Source: Burkholderia arboris (GTDB taxonomy: Bacteria > Pseudomonadota > Gammaproteobacteria > Burkholderiales > Burkholderiaceae). Taken from it: a stretch of DNA of 64,000 nt. Numbering within the stretch: the first letter of the stretch is position 1; every line of letters begins with the position of its first letter. Of this stretch, positions 26,845 to 35,830 are shown piece by piece. The stretch is from the NCBI RefSeq assembly GCF_902499125.1, contig NZ_CABVPX010000018.1:106396-170395 (forward strand), in the 5' to 3' direction. The position numbers were made by a program, and so were the translations under genes. The notes under the pieces are model-generated. The model worked only from the letters and a program-made list of their open reading frames with translations, was not told where the DNA came from and did no database searches.

Positions 26845-27153
26845 GGCGTGGTTGCGGAGTAGGTGCGCACCGGATCGCTGGCGGGACGGTGCGCGCGTAA
26901 TGTGTTGTCTTTGCAACCACTTTCGTTCCGTCACCCTTGAGCAACTCAACGAGCGGTGTCGAACCGCTCGTTGCGCGTCCGGTTCTGGCTTGAAGAACCG
27001 TATCCCGAACGCGTCTTTGGTTTCCTTCACCAGGATTGTTCGTCCGCAGTTCCCGCATGCAAGCAGAAGCTCAGACCGTCGAACGAGATCGGCGATCAAG
27101 CCATCCGCATTTCTTCCGGGCAGACGGGTAATGCGAGCCAACGGATGGACGCA
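26845..27153. other. 309-base gap with a possible decayed minus-strand gene
   Basis: No intact gene is seen. On the minus strand, 27141 down to about 26940 reads MARITRLPGRNADGLIADLVRRSELLLACGNCGRTILVKETKDAFGIRFFKPEPD. This looks like real protein with a CxxC pair but then runs into the antisense of the aminotransferase. It may be the remnant of a small zinc-ribbon protein. The base composition is less GC-rich than in neighbouring genes. Confidence 0.3.
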
Positions 27154-27612
27154 CTACCGCATCAGGCAATACAAGACATCCGGGCAGCCTTCCTCGTTTC
27201 TGCTTCCGTCGCTGTATGCAATGGCAACGAACCCGTGCTGCTCGTAAAACGCAGCAGCATCGCGGTTCATCTGGAACGTATAGAGCTGGAGCTTGCCGTC
27301 CGTCTGCGCTTTCACGGCTTCCAGGAGGGATGTGCCAATCCCTTGCCGTTTGAATTCGGGGCACACGTACAACTGATCGAGCCATGCCACGCCGTCGGTG
27401 ACGGTGTGTGCGGCCATGCCGACGATGCGGTCATCGTTCACTGCAACGGTGACGTTTCCCGACGGGATCAGCATGTTGGCAATCCAGTCCCGGACCGCCG
27501 CTTCGGCGTGCGCGAGCGGCGCATAGGACGCCAGCGCAGTGCGCGACCGTAGAAAGACTTCGGCCACCTCTACGGCATCGGCTGTCGTTGCTCGACGCAA
27601 GATCAACGGCAT
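27154..27612 (-). CDS. GNAT family N-acetyltransferase
   Basis: The 152-residue protein shows the GNAT order: IRRATTADAVEVAEVF-type N-terminus, the beta strands around VAVNDDRIVGMAA, then LDQLYVCPEFKRQGIGTSLLEAVKA with the acetyl-CoA pyrophosphate loop QGIGT, and the C-terminal LYTFQMNRDAAAFYEQHGFVAI. It transfers an acetyl group to an unknown amine. It is divergent from the AraC gene with about 257 bases between. Confidence 0.92.
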   Translation of the reverse strand: MPLILRRATTADAVEVAEVFLRSRTALASYAPLAHAEAAVRDWIANMLIPSGNVTVAVNDDRIVGMAAHTVTDGVAWLDQLYVCPEFKRQGIGTSLLEAVKAQTDGKLQLYTFQMNRDAAAFYEQHGFVAIAYSDGSRNEEGCPDVLYCLMR

Positions 27613-27869
27613 GTATCCGCCACTCCGAGATCATCGAAAGAGGCACCACGATAGCAGCACGGAATCGAACTTCCAAGATCGCTGAAACTCGCGAGACCGG
27701 GCGCTGCGTGCAACGTATCGGGTTCGCGGTACGGAGAATTGGCGATGCGCGTTCGTTGTCGATTTGCTGCCTCGGTCCGAGGTTCCTGGACCCCGGCATT
27801 CCCGTATCATCTGTCCGGTTCGCCGGGACCGCATGACCTGACCGTCCCGCACAAACGAAAGGACGAGCG

Positions 27870-28736
27870 ATGAAGGGCGAAGGGAACGGCCACGGTAAAG
27901 CGATCACGCCCAACGCGACAGCCAACCCCAAGCGTGCCGACATCTCGCATGCCCCGAAGAGCACCGACCCGCGCGACTACCAGAACGCGCCGGGTATCGC
28001 GGCAGTCATGCCGAAAGCGTTTCCCGACGGTTTCGTCGTCGCCGAACATCGACACCCGCGCGCGCAACTCGTCTACACGATGACGGGTATTGCCGAAGTC
28101 TTCGCGTGCCAGTCGATGTGGATGATCCCGCCGCATCGCGCACTGTGGATTCCGCCGGACCTTCCGCATGCGATGCGCGCACACGGCCTCCTCGAAATGC
28201 GAACCGCCTACGTCGACCCGCGCGCGTACCCGTCGGCCTACCCGAATCAACCGCGGCTGGTCGAGGTTTCGCCGCTGCTGCGCGAGTTGATCGTGCGGGC
28301 GTCGTCGCTCCCGATCGACGCTCATCCGGCCGGACGCGACGATCTCGTCATCCAGCTCATGCTGGCTGAAATCGAGTGGTCCCCCGAGCAGCCGCTGCGG
28401 CTTCCGTCCGGTCGGGACCGGCGCCTTGCCCGGATATGCGATGCAATCCTGTCGAATCCGGCCGATCAACGAACGCTGACGGAATGGGCCGATGAAGTCG
28501 GTGCGTCGAGCCGGACCTTGGCGCGGCTGTTCACCGCCGAAACCGGCTTGTCGTTCAGCCAGTGGCGGCAGCAGGCCCGAATCTCGGCTGCGCGTCCGTT
28601 GCTGGCATCAGGGTGCTCCGTGATCGCTGTCGCGGCCGGACTGGGCTACGAAACCACGAGTGCATTCTCGACCGTGTTTCGCCGGTTCACCGGCATGACG
28701 CCGAGCGCTTACGCGAAATTGTCCGATTCCGCGTAG
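27870..28736 (+). CDS. AraC family transcriptional regulator (cupin type)
   Basis: The 288-residue protein has an N-terminal cupin sensor domain (about 45-130; HRHPRAQLVYTMTG, PPHRALWIPPDLPHAMRA) and a C-terminal pair of AraC helix-turn-helices (about 195-285; LTEWADEVGASSRTLARLFTAETGLSFSQWRQQ and VAAGLGYETTSAFSTVFRRFTGMTPSAY). This is the NimR/YpdC-like subgroup. It lies 87 bases upstream of an alpha/beta hydrolase gene on the same strand and probably controls it or a neighbour. Confidence 0.92.
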   Translation: MKGEGNGHGKAITPNATANPKRADISHAPKSTDPRDYQNAPGIAAVMPKAFPDGFVVAEHRHPRAQLVYTMTGIAEVFACQSMWMIPPHRALWIPPDLPHAMRAHGLLEMRTAYVDPRAYPSAYPNQPRLVEVSPLLRELIVRASSLPIDAHPAGRDDLVIQLMLAEIEWSPEQPLRLPSGRDRRLARICDAILSNPADQRTLTEWADEVGASSRTLARLFTAETGLSFSQWRQQARISAARPLLASGCSVIAVAAGLGYETTSAFSTVFRRFTGMTPSAYAKLSDSA

Positions 28737-28823
28737 CAAACGTCTCTCCGCAACACGCGGGACGCGGCGTGCAGGCTTATCGTGTCGGTCATCGCTACCA
28801 CCGACCGAACGAGGCAAGCCGAC

Positions 28824-29738
28824 ATGACGCGATCCGACATCGAATTTCCGTCCGAATCCACGACGCTGCGAGGCTGGTTCTACGCGCCGGCGCAGCGCAC
28901 CGCCGATAGCAACACGTATCCCGCCATCGTGATGGCGCACGGCTTCTCGGCCGTGAAGGAACAGTACCTGGACCGCTATGCGGAGGCGTTCGCCGCGTGT
29001 GGCTTTGCCGTGCTGCTCTACGATCACAAGAACTTCGGCGCAAGCGACGGGCTGCCCCGTCAGGAAATCGACCCCGTGCAACAGAAGCGCGGCTATCGCG
29101 ATGCGATCAGCTATCTGCTGACGCGTGCCGATGTCGACGCCGAACGCATCGGCATCTGGGGCACCAGCTACAGCGGCGGCCACGTGCTCGAAGTCGCCGC
29201 CATCGACCGGCGCGTCAAATGCGTCGTGTCGCAGGTGCCGACGATCAGCGGGTATCAAGCGGGCTTGCGCCGCACGCGTTCCGATCGGGTGCCGGCGATG
29301 CTGGCTCGCTTCGATGAGGACCGCCGGCAGCGATTCGCGGGCGGTTCGCCGGCCATGCTGCCGGCCGTCAGCGTCGATCCCTTGGCCGCCTGTGCGATGG
29401 CCGGCTCGGATGCGTACCGGTTCTTCACCGAGTCCGCCGCGCAGTTTGCGCCGAACTGGCGAAATGAGGTGACGTTGCGCAGTGCCGAGATGTCCCGCGA
29501 GAACGAGCCGGGCCAGTACGTCGACCGTATCTCGCCGACACCGCTCCTGATGATCGTCGCCGACCAGGACGTGCTGACGCCCACCGACCTTTGCCTCAAG
29601 GCGTGGGAAAACGCGCTGGAGCCGAAGCGCTTGCTTCAGGTCAAGGGCGGGCATTTCACGCCGTATCTCGAGCACTTCGACGCAACCAGCCAGGCGGCGG
29701 CGGAGTGGTTCACGCAGCATCTGTGCGGCCCGCGTTGA
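28824..29738 (+). CDS. alpha/beta hydrolase (dienelactone-hydrolase-like)
   Basis: The 304-residue enzyme has the alpha/beta hydrolase fold: AIVMAHGFSAVKEQYLDRYAEAFAACGFAVLLYDHKNFGASDG (oxyanion and early strands), the nucleophile in GIWGTSYSGG (Ser about 118), the aspartate in IVADQDVLTP and the histidine in KGGHFTPYL. It resembles the DLH/YhfK-like hydrolases found beside AraC regulators. The ATG at 28824 has GAGG upstream; a longer start at 28782 is less likely. The substrate is unknown. Confidence 0.88.
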   Translation: MTRSDIEFPSESTTLRGWFYAPAQRTADSNTYPAIVMAHGFSAVKEQYLDRYAEAFAACGFAVLLYDHKNFGASDGLPRQEIDPVQQKRGYRDAISYLLTRADVDAERIGIWGTSYSGGHVLEVAAIDRRVKCVVSQVPTISGYQAGLRRTRSDRVPAMLARFDEDRRQRFAGGSPAMLPAVSVDPLAACAMAGSDAYRFFTESAAQFAPNWRNEVTLRSAEMSRENEPGQYVDRISPTPLLMIVADQDVLTPTDLCLKAWENALEPKRLLQVKGGHFTPYLEHFDATSQAAAEWFTQHLCGPR

Positions 29739-29830
29739 CCGGAGCCAACGGCGCCAGCCGATGCTTCGTCATATGAAGTAATAGCTGTAATACGGCATGA
29801 AATCTTCTTTCCAGTGACTCGGGCTAGACT

Positions 29831-29906
29831 GGTTTCGCCTTGTCCCCCCCAAGGTGTTGTGTGACCTCCGCTCGGCCCGCGCTTTTCGGCGTGGGCCAAT
29901 TTTTTC
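29831..29906 (+). ncRNA. putative small RNA with C-rich loop and terminator
   Basis: A hairpin CCTTG/CAAGG with the loop TCCCCCC (29838-29854) is followed by an unpaired stretch containing GACCTCCGCTC. A strong terminator follows: GGCCCGCGC, loop TTTTCG, GCGTGGGCC, then AATTTTTT (29874-29906). A -10-like TAGACT lies at 29825-29830. C-rich loops and CCTCC segments can pair with ribosome-binding sites, so an sRNA acting on mRNAs is plausible. It could also be an attenuated leader of the secreted protein gene at 29968. Confidence 0.5.
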
Positions 29907-29967
29907 GGGCGGGTGTCGCCGGCGGTCGAGCGATTGCCGGCCCGATCCGCATTGGAGGAAACGTAGC

Positions 29968-30360
29968 GTGACAGCCCATCCGATCACCCGAAATACCGGT
30001 TCGCTCGTGCGCTTCGTCGCATTCGGCGCCGCGGCGGCAACAGCCGCGATGTCCGTCGTGCCGGCTGCGTTCGCGCAAGCCAGCGCGGCCGTTACCAGCA
30101 GTGTTTTCGTACACCAGCCGTACGACACCGGCAACAGCGCGATCGACGACAATTTCCGGTACATCTCGCATCCGCCGATACGGCCGGTCGCGGCGAGCGA
30201 ACCCGCGGTCGCGCATGGCGCGCACCGGGGCCGTCGCGGACAAGCCGGCAGCACGAATGCAGCGGGTGCGTCGGGCGGCGGAGCGAGCAACAACACGGCG
30301 GCGATGCCGTTGCCGCAAATGCCGACGGCTGAAGCATCGAATGCGTCTGTTTCGCAATAG
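29968..30360 (+). CDS. secreted low-complexity protein
   Basis: The 130-residue protein starts at GTG 29968, which has a strong GGAGGAA seven bases upstream. It carries a long signal peptide ending near AAFAQA. The mature part includes SVFVHQPYDTGNSAIDDNFRYISHPPIRPV and then a Gly/Ala/Asn/His-rich disordered region. I do not recognise a family. It sits between two putative small RNAs. Confidence 0.68.
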   Translation: MTAHPITRNTGSLVRFVAFGAAAATAAMSVVPAAFAQASAAVTSSVFVHQPYDTGNSAIDDNFRYISHPPIRPVAASEPAVAHGAHRGRRGQAGSTNAAGASGGGASNNTAAMPLPQMPTAEASNASVSQ

Positions 30361-30451
30361 GCCTGCTTCTTCGAACTTTTCCAGACGGACGCAGTAGCTG
30401 ACGATTGATGGCGCTCGGTCCCGCGCGCGTTCGTCGGGCCTCCTCCGAATC

Positions 30452-30550
30452 TTGACAACGCCGTGTCGTGCGGCGTGACCGCCCGGTGAGGGGTGAGCGG
30501 GATTCTCCTTGTGTCTCGCTCGTTGGCCCGACTCTGTCGGGCTTTTTTTG
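30452..30550 (+). ncRNA. putative small RNA, copy B, with promoter-like -35 and terminator
   Basis: This copy has the same parts as copy A. The first hairpin is ACGCCG/CGGCGT with a seven-base loop (30458-30476). ACCGCCCGGT is at 30478-30487, the block CGGGATTCTCCTTGTGTCTC at 30498-30517, and the terminator GCCCGAC/GTCGGGC plus seven Ts at 30526-30549. The first stem differs from copy A by a T-A to C-G exchange that keeps pairing. A perfect TTGACA at 30452-30457 precedes it, but no good -10 is seen at the right distance. Confidence 0.6.
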
Positions 30551-30655
30551 TTGGTGAGCCGAGAGGTGTACTGTCGCCGGCTGTGTGTGGCAACATCGCG
30601 TTGGTCTCGACATCACACCCGGGTGCAGGCCAGCCCATCTATCCGAGGGGATCTC

Positions 30656-31030
30656 ATGTTTGACCACGTCAAATTCGGAGTCAGCGACTTTGCCGCCAGC
30701 AAGGCGTTTTTCCTCAAGGCGCTCGAACCGATTGGTGCCGTGACGGTGGACGAGGGCGAGCCGTCTTACGGGATCGAGATCAGTACGCCCGCCAAGTCTT
30801 CGTTGTGTCTGTTCCAGACGGCCGAGAAACCGGCGCATCTCCACATCGCGTTCGTAGCGGACAATCGGCGGCAAGTCGATGCGTTCTATCGCGCGGCGCT
30901 GGAGGCCGGCGGGAAGGACAACGGCGCGCCCGGGCTGCGGCCGCATTATCACGCGAACTACTACGCGGCGTTCGTCATCGGTCCGGATGGACACAATATC
31001 GAGGTCGTGTGTCATCAGGCGGAGGGGTGA
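30656..31030 (+). CDS. VOC family protein (glyoxalase/bleomycin-resistance fold)
   Basis: The 124-residue protein starts MFDHVKFGVSDFAASKAFFLKALEPIGA and ends GPDGHNIEVVCHQ, the typical beta-alpha-beta-beta-beta pattern of a VOC domain. Metal-type ligands are visible as H4, the H in LHIAF and E in NIEVV. The ATG at 30656 follows GAGGGG. Members are lyases, dioxygenases or resistance proteins; which one is not clear. Confidence 0.9.
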   Translation: MFDHVKFGVSDFAASKAFFLKALEPIGAVTVDEGEPSYGIEISTPAKSSLCLFQTAEKPAHLHIAFVADNRRQVDAFYRAALEAGGKDNGAPGLRPHYHANYYAAFVIGPDGHNIEVVCHQAEG

Positions 31031-31191
31031 CCCTTCGATGCGCGGCACCAGTAGACGAATGTCGGCGTGAGCTTCGGCAGGCGTTGGGCCACGCAGTGGG
31101 CGATGCAGAACGGGGGGGGGCGCCGCGATCGACCGGAGCGGACCTGTCGATGCCGGGAATAGGTGCGCCAGCGCTGTCGAGCGCTTCCTGT

Positions 31192-31761
31192 CTATGGATG
31201 GACGGTTTCGCCTCGATTCAGCATGTCGATGAATTCGCGGATCTTGCGCGCCCTTGTTTCCGGCTTCTTGGCATTCTGTATCCGAAACAGAATGGCATAG
31301 CGGTTACGGCTGTTTAGTGTTGCGAAGAACTTCCTGGCTCCCGGATTCGCGTCCAAGGCTGCTTGCAGGTCGTCCGGCACTATCGAGTTGCCGGCCGACG
31401 TATACGCCGCCTGCCAGCGCCCGTCCTTCCTGGCCTTCTCGATTTCGGTCATGCCGGGCGGGCGCATTCTGCCCGTGGCGATCAGCGCTTCAGCCCTCTC
31501 CTTGTTGAGTTTGGACCAGATGCTCTTTGCGGTGCGTGGGGTGAAGCGTTGCAACCAGTATTGCTCGCTCTCGGCCTTCTTCCGACCATCGATCCAGCCG
31601 TGGCAGAGGGCGCATTCCAACGCCTGTTGGTAGGTGACGGTTTGCTGCCCGGCGCCTTTTTTGGCCAGACGCAGCCACGCACCGGTCGACGTGCTGCCGT
31701 GTTTCTCTAACCAGCTTTCCCATTCGGTCTGACCGGTCAATGTTAGAACGCATTCGGTCAT
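31192..31761 (-). CDS. YdeI/OmpD-associated family protein
   Basis: The 189-residue protein has the YdeI pattern: WESWLEKHGSTSTGAWLRLAKKG, YQQALECALCHGWIDGRKKAESEQYWLQRFTPRTAKSIWSKLNKERAEALI, then a C-terminal helical region with RKIREFIDMLNRGE. Homologues are associated with peptide or bacteriocin resistance; biochemistry is unknown. The ATG at 31761 has AGGA seven bases upstream. A longer frame up to 31974 shows no homology and is rejected. Confidence 0.9.
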   Translation of the reverse strand: MTECVLTLTGQTEWESWLEKHGSTSTGAWLRLAKKGAGQQTVTYQQALECALCHGWIDGRKKAESEQYWLQRFTPRTAKSIWSKLNKERAEALIATGRMRPPGMTEIEKARKDGRWQAAYTSAGNSIVPDDLQAALDANPGARKFFATLNSRNRYAILFRIQNAKKPETRARKIREFIDMLNRGETVHP

Positions 31762-32008
31762 GTCACTGTCCTGAATGGTGGCGTACATGTGCGGGGAGGG
31801 CGTCCGCAGTCTAACAGCGTTTATGCGGGCATCGACGTCCGTGGCGCGATCCAGGACCGGACGCTCGATCGTCACTGGCCCGTCGGCTGGGTCGGGTTCC
31901 GCATCAGCCAGTCGGGTGGGTAGCGTTGTCCGCCGCCACTGCCTGTTCGACAGGAATGATCGAATCATCGACAATCTCCGTCATTCAAAAAATGAGAGAG
32001 GGTGGTGT

Positions 32009-32686
32009 ATGCGCTGGATCGGTAAAACGCTCGCGGTGAGCTTGGGCATGGCTGTCGTCGGTATCGCCTCCGTTCGGGCGGCATCCGCCGAATCCGCGTT
32101 CCCGCGCTTCACGCAGGCGGAAGGCAAGGTCGATAGCGATGGCCTCCCGCTGTCCGGCGTGAAGCTTTGCGTGCTCCCCGACCATGCGCCGTGCTTCGAG
32201 ATGCCGCCGGTGCCGCTTCCCCATTCTTCGAAGGAGCTGTACCAGTTCGGTCTGGATCCACGGTCCGAACGGCTGCCGATCGCATCGGGTGGCTCGTGGG
32301 TGTTCTTCTCGGGGATGTTCTCGGGTGGCGGCAGCGGAATGCTGGAGCGCGTGGCGATCCTGCGTATCGGCGCGAACGGCAAGATCGAGAACCTGATGCC
32401 GCAAGTCACTCAAACGGAGTCCGCCGATCGCGCGATGTGGAAGCTGCCGGATGTTTCGCCGTATCCGCTGTTTGTCCGCGCGGACTTTGTCTGGGGCGAC
32501 GACGAGGATCATTTCGGCAAGCACTTCTTCGACGTTGACGCGTGGGCGTTCGATCCCGCGACCAGTCAGTACAAGAAGCGCTTCTCCTACCGCACGACCA
32601 AGCGTTACAGCCGGGGCGACGGCTCGGATCGCGTGCTCGCCGCCGAGCGTGCGGAAATCCTGCGCCGCCTCGCGGCCAGCAAGTAG
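32009..32686 (+). CDS. secreted hypothetical protein
   Basis: The 225-residue protein has a Sec signal peptide (cut near ASAES). The mature domain contains GVKLCVLPDHAPCFEMPPV with two cysteines, and a region with VRADFVWGDDEDHFGKHFFDVDAWAFDPATSQYKKRFSYRTTKRYSR. It looks like a periplasmic beta-rich protein. I do not recognise a family. It is flanked by convergent and divergent genes and seems to stand alone. Confidence 0.72.
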   Translation: MRWIGKTLAVSLGMAVVGIASVRAASAESAFPRFTQAEGKVDSDGLPLSGVKLCVLPDHAPCFEMPPVPLPHSSKELYQFGLDPRSERLPIASGGSWVFFSGMFSGGGSGMLERVAILRIGANGKIENLMPQVTQTESADRAMWKLPDVSPYPLFVRADFVWGDDEDHFGKHFFDVDAWAFDPATSQYKKRFSYRTTKRYSRGDGSDRVLAAERAEILRRLAASK

Positions 32687-32745
32687 CTTGCGTGCCCCCG
32701 AAGCCCATCCGCCCGGGGGCATCGCACGACGGTCAATGCAGCATG

Positions 32746-33441
32746 TCAGCGGGTAGCGCTGGCCGCCGCTTCGTCGATCAGCGCGGCCACTTCCACAGGA
32801 TGCGACGCGAGCGACGCGTGACTGGCCGGCAGTGTAATCACCTTGCGTGGATTCATTCTCGCGGACATGCGCCGTTGATTCTCCGGCGCGATCATCCGGT
32901 CGTCGCTGGAGACCTGATACCACGACGGCTTGACCTTCCACGCCGGCGACGTGATCGCGTCGCCGAAGGTGCTCGCCAGCGGGGCCTTTTGCGTGACGGC
33001 CATGACGAGCCCGTCGTCGTCGCCGAGGTCCTGGCAAAAGCTCTCGTGGAACGTGTCCGCCTTGACCCACAGATAGCCATCGCTGTCCGGCGCGAGGTTG
33101 GCTGCCGCGGCCGGCAGATGCTGCTGCGTGATTGCGCCGGGGCTTTCGCCGGCGTCCGGTGCGAAGGCGGCGATGTAGACAAGCCCCGCGACATTGTCCG
33201 CGTTGCCGGCCTCGGTAATGACGGCCCCGCCGTACGAATGTCCGACGAGCAGAACGGGGCCTTGAATCTGCGCGATCATTTTCCGGGTACGATCGACGTC
33301 ATCGGCCAGCGACGTCAACGGAAGTTCGACTGCGCGAATCGACCGATGACCTTTTCGGCTCAGTTCGACAATGACCCTGGCCCAATGCGCGGCACCGCCC
33401 CAGAAGCCATGGACGAGCAAGATTGTCGGCGTGGTGTTCAT
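32746..33441 (-). CDS. alpha/beta hydrolase (esterase EstC-like)
   Basis: The 231-residue enzyme has ILLVHGFWGGAAHWARVI, the nucleophile in VLLVGHSYGGAVI (Ser about 79), the aspartate in VSSDDRMIAPE and the histidine in LPASHASLASHPVEVA. It is a cytoplasmic relative of the exported hydrolase at 58442-59233. The ATG at 33441 has GAGGAG seven bases upstream. It is divergent from the AraC-type gene at 33694, which probably controls it. Confidence 0.9.
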   Translation of the reverse strand: MNTTPTILLVHGFWGGAAHWARVIVELSRKGHRSIRAVELPLTSLADDVDRTRKMIAQIQGPVLLVGHSYGGAVITEAGNADNVAGLVYIAAFAPDAGESPGAITQQHLPAAAANLAPDSDGYLWVKADTFHESFCQDLGDDDGLVMAVTQKAPLASTFGDAITSPAWKVKPSWYQVSSDDRMIAPENQRRMSARMNPRKVITLPASHASLASHPVEVAALIDEAAASATR

Positions 33442-33693
33442 CGAGATGCTCCTCAGTGTAGAGATCGAATGTTCGAATGTCTTGCGACGATTCGTGACAT
33501 GCTGTGCGTTCGGACTGCTGATAATCGGCAAGCGCCCATCAGCCGGACCGATCGTTCGATGAATCGGGCGACGGGCGACGCCGGCTGAAATTATCGAATG
33601 GCGTATCCGTCGGATCTACGGCCAAAACGCCGAAGATTATGCCGAGACGCCACGAAGCGCGAGAAGTCTCATCCCATACCGCAAGGACGTTCG

Positions 33694-34611
33694 ATGCATT
33701 CGCCAGATGTGTTCTCGGAGATTTATGCCCGTGCGCGCGTGCGCGGTCGAGTGAGCGTATTGACGTGTCCGGGCGTCGCGGCGCCGAGTGTGTTCGAAGG
33801 CAGTGACGTGTTCATCCATGCTGTCCAGCAGGGCACATGCAGGCTGGTGGTGAACGGAAGCGGGGAGGTCGTCGTACTGGCGTCCGGCGATGTGGTCGCG
33901 CTGATGAAAGGGCAGCCGCATCGTATCGACGCGCGGCCACACGCGGCGGCACCTGGAGATCCGCGCCCGGCCGGCGTGCGGATCGTGACCATCGCGTTCA
34001 CGTTCGACGGCGTCGGCGGCGATATTCTCGCCCGTGGTTTGCCGGACGTGATGGCCGTGCGGGGATGCGAGCAAGCCGAAGCCGGTTCCGGACCGTCAAC
34101 CCAATGGATCCCGACGACGATCGGCGCGATCGATCTCGAACTTCAGGCGCCGTCGGTGGGCAGCGAAGTCATGCTGTCGAAGACGGCGGAGCTGATGTTC
34201 ATCTGGCTGATCCGGCGTCACATGGCAAGCGGCGATCCGGCCAGGCGCGGCTGGGCCGCTGCGCTGGGCGACCCCGCGGTGAATCGGGCGCTGTCGCTGT
34301 TGCATGCCGATCCCGGCTACGAATGGAGTGTTCCGGAGCTGGCCAGGCGGGTGGGGCAGTCGCGTTCCGCGTTTTCCCAGAAGTTCGTCGATGTCATGGG
34401 CGAGACACCCATGCGCTATCTCGTGAATTGGCGCATGGACCTTGCCGCGCACCTGCTTGCCTCGTCGACGCTGCGCATTTCGAAGATCGCCGAGCAAGCG
34501 GGATACGCGTCGCAGGCTGCGTTCGGGCGCGTGTTTCGGCGGCGTTACGGCATGTCGCCGTCGGACTATCGTGACACGTACGCGACGGAGTCCGGCCATG
34601 CCGGGCCGTGA
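33694..34611 (+). CDS. AraC family transcriptional regulator (cupin_6 type)
   Basis: The 305-residue protein has an N-terminal cupin domain (about 15-150, CRLVVNGSGEVVVLASGDVVALMKGQPHRID) and a C-terminal AraC double helix-turn-helix (about 200-300, WSVPELARRVGQSRSAFSQKFVDVMGETPMRYLVNWRM and KIAEQAGYASQAAFGRVFRRRYGMSPSDYR). The ATG at 33694 has AAGGA upstream. It is divergent from a hydrolase gene, a common pairing in which the AraC protein activates the hydrolase. Confidence 0.92.
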   Translation: MHSPDVFSEIYARARVRGRVSVLTCPGVAAPSVFEGSDVFIHAVQQGTCRLVVNGSGEVVVLASGDVVALMKGQPHRIDARPHAAAPGDPRPAGVRIVTIAFTFDGVGGDILARGLPDVMAVRGCEQAEAGSGPSTQWIPTTIGAIDLELQAPSVGSEVMLSKTAELMFIWLIRRHMASGDPARRGWAAALGDPAVNRALSLLHADPGYEWSVPELARRVGQSRSAFSQKFVDVMGETPMRYLVNWRMDLAAHLLASSTLRISKIAEQAGYASQAAFGRVFRRRYGMSPSDYRDTYATESGHAGP

Positions 34612-34723
34612 ACGCGGTCCGGCTATTCAGCCGGAATCGATGGTTCAGGCCAATGCCGGTTTCGCGGATGACAACGTGCTGTTCCGGTCGATCGCGTTGA
34701 TTGGCCTTCAGCGCAAGATGCCT

Positions 34724-35695
34724 TTATCGCTGCGCTTCCCCGTACGTCTCCTTGCACACCCCGCGCAGCGCATCGACGAGCAGATCCCGCGCGGGTGAAT
34801 GCGAATCGGCGGAGCGGGTGAACAGCGCAATCGGCGGAAGCGTCCACACGAGCGAGTAAGGCACGATCGCCACGCCCGCAATCCGCACCAGTTCTTCCGC
34901 GATATCGGCCGGCACGATCGACACGGCCTCATCACTCGACGCGATCATTTCGCCGATCAGCTTCGACGAGTAGCTTTCGACGATCGGCACGGGCGGCGCG
35001 ATGCCGGCCGACAGGAACAGGTCGGCCACCTGTTCCCGCATCGGCGTATGCGGCGCGCCGAGAATCCAGTCGAGCGCGTGCAGCTTGTGCCAGTCCAGCG
35101 GCGTGCGCGCGAGCTTGGCCGCAAGACGCCGGCTCGCGATCATGCGCGGTTGCTGCTGGTACAGCACTTCGAATGAAACCGGCCCCAGATCGATCGCCGA
35201 CGACGCGCGCCCGATCACGATATCGACGCTGTGATCCCTGAGCTGCAGCAGCAGCTGATCGCTGGTGCCTTCGTGAATCGTCGCGGTCAGCCGTCGCTCC
35301 ATCCGTGCCTGCAACCGCTTCAGCGCGGCCGACAGCATGTGCCCGGAGATGAACGGAATCACGCCGATGTGCAGATGGGCCGCATGCCCGGCGGCGACGG
35401 CCTCCATCTCGCGGGCGAGGTGATCGAGATCCTTGATCATCGCCTTCGCCCGCTCGAGCACGACCGCGCCGAGCGCGGTGGGCCGCATGCCGCGCGACGA
35501 GCGCTCGAACAGCGGCGTGCCGAACATGCTCTCCAGCTCGGACAGCGCGTTCGTCACGGCTGGCTGGCTGCTGGCCATGTGCTCGGCGACGCGCGTCAGC
35601 GACCCGTGCTGCTGGATCTGCAGCAACAGCACCAGATGCCGAATCTTCAGACGAGCGCCCAGCCGCCTGACCACGTCGTTTGCGTCAAAAGTCAT
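34724..35695 (-). CDS. LysR family transcriptional regulator
   Basis: The 323-residue regulator has the N-terminal helix-turn-helix at about 18-75 (LKIRHLVLLLQIQQHGSLTRVAEHMASSQPAVTNALSELESMFGTPLFERSSRGMRPT) and a substrate-binding-type effector domain (about 100-310). It resembles the GalR/PcaQ-like group of LysR proteins. It is divergent from maeB with 135 bases between, including an AT-rich segment at 35700-35770, and probably controls malic enzyme. Confidence 0.92.
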   Translation of the reverse strand: MTFDANDVVRRLGARLKIRHLVLLLQIQQHGSLTRVAEHMASSQPAVTNALSELESMFGTPLFERSSRGMRPTALGAVVLERAKAMIKDLDHLAREMEAVAAGHAAHLHIGVIPFISGHMLSAALKRLQARMERRLTATIHEGTSDQLLLQLRDHSVDIVIGRASSAIDLGPVSFEVLYQQQPRMIASRRLAAKLARTPLDWHKLHALDWILGAPHTPMREQVADLFLSAGIAPPVPIVESYSSKLIGEMIASSDEAVSIVPADIAEELVRIAGVAIVPYSLVWTLPPIALFTRSADSHSPARDLLVDALRGVCKETYGEAQR

Positions 35696-35830
35696 TGACT
35701 GGTCATGTATTCATCATGAAAAAGTGATGGACCGATATTAAAACAGAATCATCACGTTATGGCGGATCCCTAGAATCACCTTCATGGATCGCGCCGGGAC
35801 TGGCCTGGCGCCCACGCCGGGACCCAAAAC

